Below are positions 54,790 to 64,000 of a stretch of 64,000 nt of DNA, piece by piece; the stretch's first letter is position 1, and every line of letters starts with the position of its first letter. Source of the stretch: Micrasema longulum. Taxonomy: Eukaryota > Arthropoda > Insecta > Trichoptera > Brachycentridae. The stretch spans positions 1-64,000 of the forward strand of contig JAGVSM010004013.1 of NCBI GenBank assembly GCA_022494885.1. Direction: 5' to 3'. Made by a program: the position numbers and the translations under genes. Below the pieces are notes generated by a model. The model was not told where the DNA came from. It was given only the letters and a program-made list of their open reading frames with translations, and did no database searches.

Positions 54790-55560
54790 TTAATCTTATA
54801 AAAACATTTTATGTATCTTTGCCCAGCTGTATGAAACAGTACTTATGATTTTCTTTTTGTATTACTGAAGAATGTTTTATTATTTAAACTTTCTACTGAA
54901 TATGCTGCATAATTTTTAGGTAATTTTTTAAATAATGAATGAAATGAATGAAAGAAGACTGAATGCTGTTGAAATGCGATCCCTCAGGCGAATGTGCGGA
55001 AAAACAATATGATAGGTGCCCTAATGTCGAAATTAGAGCAGAATGCAAGGCTGAGTTAAGCATTATCGACAAAATTAAGAAAGGTCTTTTGCGATGGTTC
55101 GGTCATGTGGAGCGAAATGAATGATGAAAGAACGGCTAAAAAGATTTATGATGCGAATGTGTCTGGTTGTAGAAGTCGAGGAAGGCCGAGAAAGACATGG
55201 CATGATCAAGTACAACAAATTCTTGAAAGTGGTCATGTGAAAAGTCGGAATAATCGACGTGCGTGCATGAGAAGATGTATGAATGTGAAGGAAGCAAAGG
55301 AAGTGTGCCAGGACAGAGTGGTGTGGTGTTCTATCCTCTCTGCCTACCCCTCTGGGGAAATGGCGTGATGGTTAGTTAGTTAGTTAGTTAAATTTTTAAA
55401 ATAAAAATCTTGAATAATTTTTAGGTTTATTTTTTTTTTATAAATCTTGGGTATAAGGAAATTTATGTTTTTAAAAAAAAAAATACTATGCCAAATATGA
55501 TAGTATTATAAATGTTAGTTAAAAGCAGATTTGCCGTTTATGATAGTAAAAAAAAAAATT
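54790..55560 (+). repeat. Jockey LINE 3' UTR copy split by a family E LINE
   Basis: Left part (agctgtatgaaacagtactt, gataatttttaggt) and right part (aatttttaggttta, aaatcttgggtataagg) match 16210-16470. Confidence 0.7.
54935..55390 (+). pseudogene. Family E LINE C-terminal copy
   Basis: Codes RRLNAVEMRSLRRMCGK, then IIDKIKKGLLRWFGHVE, a +1 A in gcgaaatg, MNDERTAKKIYDANVSG, SRGRPRKTWHDQVQQILESG, RRACMRRCMNVKEAKEVCQ and ILSAYPSGE before tga. It ends in (GTTA)n (55367-55390). Two or three small indels only. Confidence 0.85.
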
Positions 55561-55853
55561 TTTTTTTAAAAGATTAAGAAAAATATAAAGTACAAAAAAA
55601 ACGTGTGCTATTATTCAGTTTATCATCCTCATTACTCCAGTTTGGGATTGTTGGGAGAGAAGGAGCGTATAATAACTTAATGAACCCATTAAAAGCAGTA
55701 CACAGAAAAATTCTTTAAGTAATACTAAAATAATGTCAACATGGTGTGTTTGAGTGTTTGACACATTTCTAGCCATGCGGTTACAGGAGTCGATCCCAGC
55801 AGAATGTTCGTACAAGGTTTTCCTGTACTTTTAATTATTTAATACCAAAAAAA

Positions 55854-56042
55854 CGTACGACTTTTGCTCAGAGGAATTTCTCATTTGTGGCCCCAAGAGT
55901 GGTTAATGTCCTGGATGAACATATTAAGTTCTTCAAAACGAAAGCCATTTTCAGAAAGAGTGTACAAGTTTGGATTTGTCTGAGGGAAGAGACCATTGCA
56001 GAAGACTGCTGCGAGATATTGCATAGATTTATACACTATTAA
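55854..56042 (+). pseudogene. LINE ORF2 C-terminal remnant (separate family)
   Basis: RTTFAQRNFSFVAPRVVNVL, DEHIKFFKTKAIFRKSVQVW, then ICLREETIAEDC and taa. The F-S-F-V-A-P-R-V-x-N block is the C-terminal motif of CR1/Jockey-group LINEs (compare F-A-V-A-G-P at 8899). Confidence 0.6.
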
Positions 56043-56299
56043 ACGTGTTGTCCAGATGTTTATTGAAATATATCTTAACGTTTTTTTTTGTTTATTTTAT
56101 TTAATAATGTACATGCTTCCACTTTCCAATATGTTGTATCCCAACTCAAAACAGGGCTCTTGGGCTCATAGAGTTTGGGATACTTTATTATTATTTTTAT
56201 GTATTTGAATGAATAAATAAAAAATTTAAAATATAATACATAAATAAATAAATAAAAATAAAAAAGAATCAGGTTGTATGTAATCAAGGATAATTATAT

Positions 56300-56565
56300 G
56301 TAATGAAATACATATTAACAGTAAAAATAGTAAACAAAATATCCCACACAGGCATGGCTTGTTCGTGGGTATACAAGAAATGTTTATGAATTTTTGCTCC
56401 TCTGATAGACAGATATTATATTTTTGTGTAATATAAGAAAGAGAAAAGAAAATACTCTGTAAAAGATTACAGGGCACTATTTTTCATAGTAATTAAAAAA
56501 GGAAATAAAAAAACATAAAAATAATCCTTATTATTAAAGGGCAACAAAATATATCATAGATCGGG
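56300..56565 (-). repeat. Dispersed repeat V, copy 2
   Basis: See 49425-49710. Confidence 0.65.
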
Positions 56566-56770
56566 TTGTGGTCCTGTGGCTAGTGTCTCAGACTCACGGA
56601 TCAAGGGTCCGTGTTTTGAATCCCACTCTACCCCAATTTGATTCCTATTTTCTTATAATAAGTTATTTACAACTCGTTGCAAATGGCCCTTAAAATGAAA
56701 TATTTGGGTAAATCATAAGAACGCAAATATTTTTATTTTTTTTAAATATTTAAAAAAGCAAAATAATTTG
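56563..56770 (+). mobile_element. tRNA-derived SINE (SINE-B), copy 4
   Basis: gttgtggtcctgtggctagt, B-box remnant ttttgaatccc, gagttatttacaactc-type body, atttgggtaaatcataagaa, then an A/T-rich tail. Confidence 0.8.
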
Positions 56771-57159
56771 ATGCGGTTGAATAAGTAAATAAGTATTTTA
56801 CATTCGTTAATTTCTGGTGACGCAAGGGTTCTACAGTAAAGCTCTTTTTGACGTTAAAAATGCACCCCTCTGATCACCCTTAAAACGCCAAAAACATTAC
56901 TATCCTAGAACCGTAATTTCTATCATATTATTATTCTGCTTTTCCTGGATCCTTTTCCCGTCTCCTTTTAATCTGATCCCGCGCTCTATGTAATCCTACC
57001 TCGTCGTATTAAATTTTATAGAAGTAATTAATTCTAAGTGAACCGTCTTTTATGTACTCGTACAAGCACAATCTGCCCACTAACACAGATGTAAAAAAAT
57101 CGGTGGGTTCAAATCATTCTTACATGCACCTATCTACACTTCGGAGGTTAAAGATCTGA

Positions 57160-57985
57160 GCGTTACTTTTGTGAGTTCCCTGACATTTCATGATCATATC
57201 GAAACAGTCTGCATTAGTTCGTTAAAGATGTTAGGATTCGTCCTGCGTTCTGCCATGGTTTTTAGTAATACACGAGTGGCTCGATGATTTGGGGACCATG
57301 CGAGCTGAAGTACTCTATTATGGAGGATAGAGTTAAACATAAATTTCTTCGATTTCTCTACACGCGGGAGTGCGGACATAATCCATGGATGTATCCTACT
57401 GAGTTTCTCCAGGGTATGCTCGTTTACAACAGTTTGAAGACCAGAAGGAATGTGCATTTAACTACGCATTTCTTTCAATTATTGTGCGGTATTACTGACA
57501 ACCCTGAAATTATGCAGAGCATTAGCTTTTATATATTTATATATATGTTTGGATAATTTATATAACGCCATTTTTGTGAAAATCACCTCAAGGGCGCTGT
57601 ACAATAAATAAATATCCCAGCACGTCTTGCAGCTACAGAGCGCATGGATAGTAAGAAATCTAGCCCTTATTTATATTGTTTTATTTTATTTGACAATAAA
57701 GTTTAGAGTTTAAGTGATATTTAAAAAAACGAAAAAAAATTAAAAAAAACAAATTTATAAAAATAGAAGTCAGATTACAACAAGTCATATGTTTCTGATA
57801 AAATAATTACCTTAGACAGCGTCAACATAGACTGTTCCACATTCCAATGGTTGTGTCTGTTGGAAAGGCTATCTCTATGTTGAACAATATTACTTTGGAC
57901 ATTGTCATTTTTCACGTCTCTGGGGGAATTTTTCGTTACAAGATTCTCTTACTTTTCTAACAACCTTTTACACTAGCTTTTACAG
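57160..57985 (+). pseudogene. Jockey-group LINE C-terminal part with deletion and SINE insertion
   Basis: Codes SVTFVSSLTFHDHIETVC, LKMLGFVLRSAMVFSNTRV, an internal deletion of about 55 bases (ending at gtggctcgatgatttgg), IWGPCELKYSIMEDRVKHKF, ECGHNPWMYPTEFLQGML, HFFQLLCGITDNPEIMQSI; an inserted SINE-like element (about 57535-57795); then the tail region (agacagcgtcaacatagact). Same family as 9990-11430. Confidence 0.8.
57535..57795 (-). mobile_element. SINE-like element with L2 tail, inserted in a LINE
   Basis: Minus strand: tgtaatctgacttct, then the ccatgcgctctgtagctgca motif, acgtgctgggatatttattt, and the L2 tail gcgcccttgaggtgattttc. Confidence 0.65.
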
Positions 57986-58084
57986 CACGCAAGAATCCAT
58001 TTTTTATTTTCAATTTCCTGTAGGGCTAAACATTCTCATTGGGAATGTTGGTATAGATCAGTTAAATCTTGCATAATATGATTA

Positions 58085-58745
58085 TTTTTTAATGATTTAG
58101 TGTTTATTTTGTAGAACTCCATACTTAAACTTTAATGTACATAAGAAATCAAATACTGATTTAAGTCTACTAGACACTTTATTTTATTTTAACAAATATA
58201 AAAACAGAAATTTCGTGAAATTGCTTCGCCTTGTTATGGCATTTTCAAACGAATGTAATTGTTTTGTAATTCAAGGTACTTGAGCAAAAAATAAAAATAA
58301 TTTTATGAACTATAAAAGTATATACAAATTAATCATAATTGAAGGAAAAACCAATAGTTAAGGGCAAGGCTAAGTATTTAATAGGTAATAAGGATCAACA
58401 AATACTAATTTCGTCATAATTTTTTTCGAAATTCAAAAATAAATATCTAAAGTCCCCATAACCTACTAAACACTTAGCCTTCCCCTAAGTATTGGTTTTT
58501 CCCTCAATTATGATTAACGCACATGATATAATTCGAAGGATTTTTTTTATTTTTTACTTAAGTACCTTGAATTATATAACCATATAAGGACATTCAATCC
58601 ATCTAATCTTCACATTCATTTGAAAATGCTCTAACAAAGCGAAACAATTGTCACGAAATTTTTGTTTTTTTATTCGTAAAAATCAAATTAAGTGTTCAGT
58701 AGACTCAAATCAGTTTTTGATTTCTTATATTATAAGATTTATGTG
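58085..58745. mobile_element. 650-bp imperfect palindrome
   Basis: Arms 58085-58410 and 58430-58745 (actgatttaagtctactaga against agtagactcaaatcagt; aaaaccaatagttaagggca against taagtattggtttttccct). Each arm contains ttcgccttgtt or its inverse. Related to 14725-15000. Confidence 0.85.
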
Positions 58746-58964
58746 ATAATTTATCATTAAATTAAAATATTTACTCTGTAGTCCTTCATTGTTCACAGTA
58801 GTCATGAGAGTCAATTTGTAATAAGCTGGAAGCTATAATCTAGCTTTATCAAATATTTCAAGTCCTGATTAAGGGAAAGAAAATAATATTTTACATGTTG
58901 AAAAGTACAGGTATCCATTAAAAATAAAGTATTCAATTGTAGCATTCATTAAATTAAATAACTT

Positions 58965-60180
58965 GGATCAGTTCTTGGCCCTATACTATTTATTATTTAC
59001 ATTAATGACTTGGTTAAAATTCTTAAATACTGTAAAATAAGATTATTTGCGGATGATGCCCTGGTATATATTGCAGGAGAAAATTATGAATCCATAGTAC
59101 ATCAACTAAAATATGACCTTAAAAATATCGAAATATGGTTGAAGAAGAATAAACTTAAGCTGAATACAGATAAAACTAAGTTTATGAACATAGGAAATAA
59201 AAAATCCCCATTTTTTAATTTTTTTTATTATTTAAATCTTAAAGTAGGGCACACATATCATACATATTGTTATGTGTGTTCTAATAATAACATTACAAAT
59301 ATATTTAATTTATAAATTGTTTATCACATATGTCTTGACCAATATTTTAAATTTTGATATGTTTTTTTCTTCATAAATATTTTTTTCCATTTCGTAATAC
59401 TTTTTAATTGTTTTAAATAAAATTGAATTTTGTGACTTTGCCTTTTTCCTAAATGGAAGTCTAATTTTGTTCTTTTCTCTAGTATTGTGATCGTGTTCAT
59501 GCTGGTTCCGATCAATTTTCAATTTCCATTTCACCAACAATAGTGATGGACGAAGAACTATTAAAGGAAGTGAAAGAGATAAAATATTTGGGGATTATTA
59601 TGGATTCTAGATTGACTTTTTCCCAGAATACAAGATATGTGACAAATAAGATAGCAAGGAAGGTTTCTCTTATGGGAAGAATTAGAAGATATATAACTGC
59701 AGATTCGTGCAGGATGATTTATAACTCCATAATTGTGCCTCATATAAATTATTGTAGTAGTATTTTGTTTTTGGCAACTGAAGGGGAAAAAATAAACTTA
59801 CTGTTCTGCAGAATAGGGCCTATGAGAGTAATTTTGAAAACAAATGAATACACCAGAATAAAGTTGATGCTGAAACAAGCAAAAATTATGACAGTCAACT
59901 AATATATTTTAATGTAATGTTTTTTGTTCATAAAATGATTAATGGTTATACCTCAAAAGAGTTAACTCAAAAGGTTTTTTCTAATCAATGTGAACATGTA
60001 TATAAAACAAGAAATAAACATGAAATAAGACTACCATTTCGTAGGAAAACAAGTACACAGAACTCATTGATGCACCGAGCTGTACAGTTATATTATAAGG
60101 AAATACCATTGGAAATAAGAGAGCAAAAAAATATTATTTCATTTAAATGTCAATTAAAAAAACATGTGTTCAGCAGATAA
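58965..60180 (+). pseudogene. Family K reverse transcriptase, palm to C-terminus
   Basis: Motif B GPILFIIYINDLVKILKYCK, catalytic LFADDALVYIAG (near 59045), IEIWLKKNKLKLNTDKTKF; then after the inverted fragment VKEIKYLGIIMDSRLTFSQN, IYNSIIVPHINYCSSILF, MRVILKTNEYTRIKLML; a frame change near 59897; MFFVHKMINGYTSKELTQ, KHEIRLPFRRKTSTQNSL, then a Lys-rich end and taa at 60178-60180. Two breaks besides the inserted fragment. 5' truncated before motif A. Confidence 0.82.
59215..59530 (-). pseudogene. Inverted 3' fragment of the same LINE family
   Basis: Minus strand: EHDHNTREKNKIRLPFRKKA, KSQNSILFKTIKKYYEMEK, ending KTYVINNL, similar to residues encoded at 60000-60175 and 26540-26677. Confidence 0.7.
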
Positions 60181-60379
60181 ATTTTAAGAAGTAATCTTAT
60201 TCGTGTTAGCTTCATAGAAGTTTTCTTTTTAAGTGTACGTATATCGTTTGAAAAATTGTAATAATTAGTATATGTTTTAATAATAATTAGATATAAGTTA
60301 ATATTAGGACATTCATTTATTATGTTTGTACTATTTAAAGACAAAATAAAAAAATAAATAAATAATAATAATTGCTGGT

Positions 60380-61149
60380 GTAATAAGATAAAATTTTTAA
60401 CAATAAAGATACTTTTAATTGTTAAAAAACATTTTTATGAGCTTGGACTTCGATACGTAATAAATTGAATCATGATTTCCCTCAACATTGTTTATTTTAT
60501 GATACTTAGTAATAACTTACTGTTTGTTGTGACATTATGTGATTTCACCTTTGATCTTTTGTAGTCCTAACTTTTAATAATAGAACAGTAGTGATAAATT
60601 ATGTCAGGAACGGTTAATAAACGGTGTTGCTTGTATTTTAGAATTGATACTGACCTTATTATCTCATTAAATTTATGCTAATGGTAACATTATGTAATCG
60701 GACACAAAAGTAATTAAAATTATTCTACTAGATACAAAATAAAACAGTGCTAAAGACTTCTCGAATTCTATTTTTTTTTTACATAATCAAAATACAAATG
60801 AAGTAAATTTACTTGAAATACAATAACGTTCGAAAGCATCGATTTGTATTTAAATTTGTCTCTTTATAGCATGTTTGCCTGTTAAGAGACAAACGGAAAA
60901 ATGAAACGTCATGAATTCTGATTTACTAAAAAAAAAAAATGTTAAAAAAAAATACGGATACGAATATGTTCTCACTGTTTCCTAAAATATGGCTGGCCTT
61001 TTTACATTGGATAATACTGCAGCCAACTCCATCCTAAAGCTCCACCATGAAGCTTGAAATTAATATTATTTCGCAGAATATTTTTCATAACGTTAACAGT
61101 CGAATTTCGTGCTAAAAAAAGTATTTGCGGGGAATTTTACTGAATCACA
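60380..61149. other. No gene seen
   Basis: AT-rich; no supported features. Confidence 0.45.
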
Positions 61150-61570
61150 TTTTTTTGTAGTAAACCAGCCAACGACAGGTCATAAACCCTGTAAATGCCT
61201 AGACTTCCATATTCTCTTCTCAATAATGTTTCCCTCTCTGTTGCAATAAATTCAAATATAAATAACTCCCTAGGGAGGAAATCCAGCCGGAAAATTGTTT
61301 TAAAGGCGTTGCCTAGTAGGTGATTTGGTTCAGCCGGATGAATCTCACCCGCATAATAAAGGTTTCAGCTCCTTTACTTTACAAAAGTCAACGGATGGAA
61401 GAGTTGAGGAAATGTGGATGTTTAAACTGGGCAGAATGGTGAATGTTACAGTGTGTAAAGTGGCCACATAAACCAGCCAATGACAGGTCATAAGCCCTGT
61501 AAATGTCTAGACTTCCCTATTTTCTTCTCAATAATGTTTCCCTCTCTGTTGCAATAAATTTAAAATTCTT
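61150..61570 (-). mobile_element. Family M copies (one full, one partial), minus
   Basis: Two cores in the same orientation, caggtcataaaccctgtaaa near 61175 and caggtcataagccctgtaaa near 61485, with ctccctagggaggaaatcc and ggcgttgcctagtaggtg between. Confidence 0.75.
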
Positions 61571-61825
61571 GTGGAGATTTACAAGAAACAACATTAAGAG
61601 ATTGGTTTCGAAGATTTAAAAATAATGATTTGAGTTTGGTCAAATGTTAGTATACAAAAAACTGGATTTCACCCCCTCGGGAGTCATTAAGATTAACAAT
61701 TTACAACAAGGATGGAGAATACCTTAAAAAAGGGAATATGGAAGTCTAGACATTTACAGGGCTTATGACCTATCATTGGCTGGTACAAGTGGCCACTTTA
61801 CACACTGTGTAACATTTACCATTTT

Positions 61826-62808
61826 ATTTATTTATTTAACTTTTTGTACATAATGTTATTTGTACATTGGCGGGTTTATTGCCAAATGGCAATTTCTTCC
61901 AACCAACCAATAAAGTAAAAGTTTTATTTTTATAATTCAAGTTACAGAACATATTCAAAAGAAAAAAAAAAAAGATTAAAAAGTGAAAAATATATAAAAA
62001 TAGAAATAAACGTATTTGTTTATAAATTACCTTAAATCAAAACTATTACTCAATGGGAAAAAGGAAAAAAGCGGAAAGAGGAAAAAGGAAAGGGGGAGAG
62101 ATTAAGGAAGAGAAAGGAGATGTTTCTTCAGACGTGATTTAAACAGAGATAATGTAGTAACATCTTTGATGGTGGATGGGAGATGATTCCACAGTCGAGC
62201 CGCATGGACACTATATGAATTAGAGAAGAAAGAGGAATTGTGTATGAGTATTAAGAGAGTGCCTTGAGAATGAGAACGAAGAGGTAAACCATGAACTGAT
62301 AAGCGTTGAAATTTTTCACACAGGTATATAGGAGCGTTAGGACTATGAAGTACATTGAACAGAAGTGAGAGGGAGTGATAGTCTCCGCTGTCTAATTTTG
62401 AGCCATTTCAGTTGCCTACGATAATCAGAAATGTGGTCATATTTCCTAAGACCTAAAATGTACCTTATGCATGTATTCTGAAGTCGTTCAAGTTTATCGA
62501 GTTGCTCACAGCTTAAATCAGTCATGGAAACATCAGCGTAATCTAGAATGGGTAGTAGTAATGTTTGTACAAGAGTGCATTTAGTACTAATGGGTAAGAA
62601 TTTTTGCAACCTTCTAAGTGAGTGTAGACTGAAAAATATTTTGTGGCTTAATTCATTAGTATGAGCTCGCCAGCAGAGATGTTCATCCATTAGTACTCCT
62701 AGATTTTTTACGGATTTCCTGTATTGAATATTGGTACCATTGACAATAAGAGGATTAAGTGAAGGTATGTCTAGCTTACTAAGCAATCTTTGACTACCTG
62801 CAAACATA
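61826..62808 (-). mobile_element. CR1-like LINE (family C) insertion, 983 bp
   Basis: Flanked by atttt at 61821-61825 and 62809-62813. On the minus strand it ends in (AAAT)n with a hairpin gccaaatggc near 61880, as at 41440. Confidence 0.85.
62102..62808 (-). pseudogene. Family C reverse transcriptase, C-terminal half
   Basis: Minus strand: KIMFAGSQRLLSKLDIPSL, YRKSVKNLGVLMDEHLCWRA, LHSLRRLQKFLPISTKC, LVQTLLLPILDYADVSMTD, LERLQNTCIRYILGLRKYDH, then one frameshift near 62375 and HSLSLLFNVLHSPNAPIYL, LRSHSQGTLLILIHNSSFF, SVHAARLWNHLPSTIKDV, FKSRLKKHLLSLP and taa (62102-62104). One defect in about 235 codons. The palm YADD is absent through truncation. The upstream residues MEELKKYGCSNIG in the same frame (62809-62852) come from family M. 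Confidence 0.87.
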
Positions 62809-63044
62809 ATTTTGCCTATGTTTGAACATCCATATTTCTTCAATTCTTCCATCTGTTGATTTTAGTGAAGTTAAAGAGCTGAAACCTTTATTGTTGTGAA
62901 GAGATTCATATGACTGAATTATTTCACAAACTAGGCAACGCCTGAAAACATTTTTTTAATTTTTAAACTTCTTCTTGGACCAGTTGGTTTTATTACAATA
63001 TTTGAATTTGTCCTAATGTTTGTGTTTGTCCAAACATAGTCTTA

Positions 63045-63245
63045 ATGGTGAATATTACACAGTGTGTAAAGTGGCCACTTAAACCAGCCAATGGTTTATA
63101 AGCCCTGTAGATGCCTAGACTTCTATATTACCTTCTCTAAAATATTCTTATTCTCTGTTGTAATATGTTAATATTAACAGCTCCCCAGGGAGTTGAACCA
63201 GTACTTGTCTACAAAAATTTGACAAACTCAAAATATTGTTAACAC
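63045..63245 (-). mobile_element. Family M end and core, minus
   Basis: ttacacagtgtgtaaagtgg, ccacttaaaccagccaatgg, aagccctgtagatgcctaga, ctccccagggagttgaacca. Confidence 0.75.
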
Positions 63246-63470
63246 AATAAAGAGTTTAATTGTGTTTTTGACTACGATTAATGATTTTTGAAATCTGGCT
63301 GACCACAGAACCTAAGATGTGCATTTTGCAGAAAAAATTTCGATGTATGTTGTGTCATTATGAATTAAATATTTATTATTTTATATTTATATTCGGTTAC
63401 TGAATTGTAAAGAATTGCTTAAATTATTTGTTACAATAACTTTCAAAATAATTATTTAGTCGTAAGCCCT
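63240..63470 (-). repeat. Dispersed repeat R1, copy 2
   Basis: Inverted counterpart of 100-345 (ggctgaccacagaacctaag, ttgttacaataactttca). Confidence 0.7.
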
Positions 63471-63510
63471 GTAAATGCCTAGACTTCCATATTACTTAAG
63501 ATTTTATCTT
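63464..63510 (-). repeat. Family M scrap
   Basis: taagccctgtaaatgcctag then acttccatatt. Confidence 0.65.
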
Positions 63511-63930
63511 AAAGATTCTTCTCATAGTTTCTTTGAATCCCTAAAATATGTATGTGTATATTTATGTTTTTCCTTTTTTAAAAATGTGATTACTATTTTG
63601 TTTTATTTTTACATTTGAGCATGTTTTTATTCTTTATTCTAATTCTTAACTATAAATTTAATATAATTTCCATTTATAAATACTAACTACAAACTACAAA
63701 CTTTAAAATAACTTTATTTACTTAAATTTTAATTTTTAAACAACTTCCATTCATGTTTTTTTTTTCCTTCTCTTTTTTGGCCTTTCATTAATAACCTTAC
63801 ATATAATTACTTTATAATATGGAAACTTCACTGGTCCGTTAGAGTTAAGTCTAACTGTGTAAAATATAAAACTTTGTACCTGTACTGTATGTTTCCTAAA
63901 TAAAAGAAAATAAAATTTAAAAAAATTCCC
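63511..63930. other. No gene seen
   Basis: AT-rich. Confidence 0.45.
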
Positions 63931-63990
63931 TTCTTTAAGGTATTCTCCATTCCTGTTGTAATTTGTTAATGATTTTAATGTTAAAGACAA
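63931..63990 (-). repeat. Family M scrap
   Basis: ttaaggtattctccattcct then gttgtaatttgttaat, as at 17480-17510. Confidence 0.6.
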
Positions 63991-64000
63991 ATAACGCTCT

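Larger units (their letters stand above)
58965..60372 (+). mobile_element. CR1/Jockey-group LINE (family K) with an inverted fragment of itself
   Basis: RT part 58965-59205, thumb and C-terminus 59540-60180, 3' UTR to an (AATA)n tail near 60372. 59215-59530 is a minus-strand piece of the same family. Confidence 0.8.
61640..63010 (+). mobile_element. Family M copy interrupted by a CR1-like LINE
   Basis: 61640-61825 (tttcaccccctcgggagtca, core, ttacacactgtgtaacattt) continues at 62809-63010 (gcctatgtttgaacatccat, gttaaagagctgaaaccttt, ggcaacgcctgaaaac). Confidence 0.85.

Noticed and set aside
1..64000. CRISPR array, operon, phage or defence system
   Set aside because: No regularly spaced short repeats, no ribosome-binding sites or operon structure; the content is eukaryotic transposable elements.

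Overview
This window looks like intergenic or intronic DNA from a large, AT-rich, repeat-laden arthropod genome. An insect is likely. Lepidoptera is my best guess, from the style of the non-LTR retrotransposon tails, but this is an inference and not a proof. There are no operons, bacterial signals, CRISPR arrays or functional tRNA genes. Almost everything recognisable is mobile-element debris. I found no host gene that I can name and no clear new biological system.

Layout. 1-5 kb: an RTE-like reverse-transcriptase (RT) fragment (about 1880-2545), old duplicated sequence, tRNA-derived SINE fragments. 5-12 kb: Penelope-like-looking repeat, SINEs, two L2-group LINE tails (6600-7015, 8276-9190), and a Jockey-group LINE split by a second LINE (9990-11430). 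12-18 kb: foldback repeats and copies of an abundant element I call family M. 18-22 kb: three RTE-like copies, one interrupted by family M with a 12-bp target duplication. 22-30 kb: L2 copies, SINEs, and an unrecognised open frame (26855-27107, minus) that could be a host terminal exon. 30-38 kb: Jockey tails, a mariner remnant, a nearly complete Tc1-like transposon with both inverted repeats (33886-35557), and a foldback with hammerhead-like cores. 38-47 kb: L2 and CR1-like LINE tails, a twin-primed RTE-like insertion, GC-rich islands. 47-57 kb: a young-looking RTE-like copy (50476-51765), a tandem motif array, a nested palindrome, a small secreted-peptide-like frame. 57-64 kb: Jockey and CR1/Jockey-group LINEs with nested insertions, a 650-bp palindrome, and family M interrupted by a CR1-like LINE.

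The elements do not work together as a pathway. They record repeated rounds of insertion into each other, which gives a relative order of activity: family M is older than the CR1-like LINE and one RTE-like copy that landed in it, and another RTE-like copy is older than the M copy inside it. The most informative observations are a probable 72-bp spliceosomal intron in the Tc1 transposase whose removal restores exact DD34E spacing, paired (compensatory) changes in two repeat hairpins, hammerhead-like RNA folds in foldback repeats, and a clear 5' inversion (twin priming) in a LINE.
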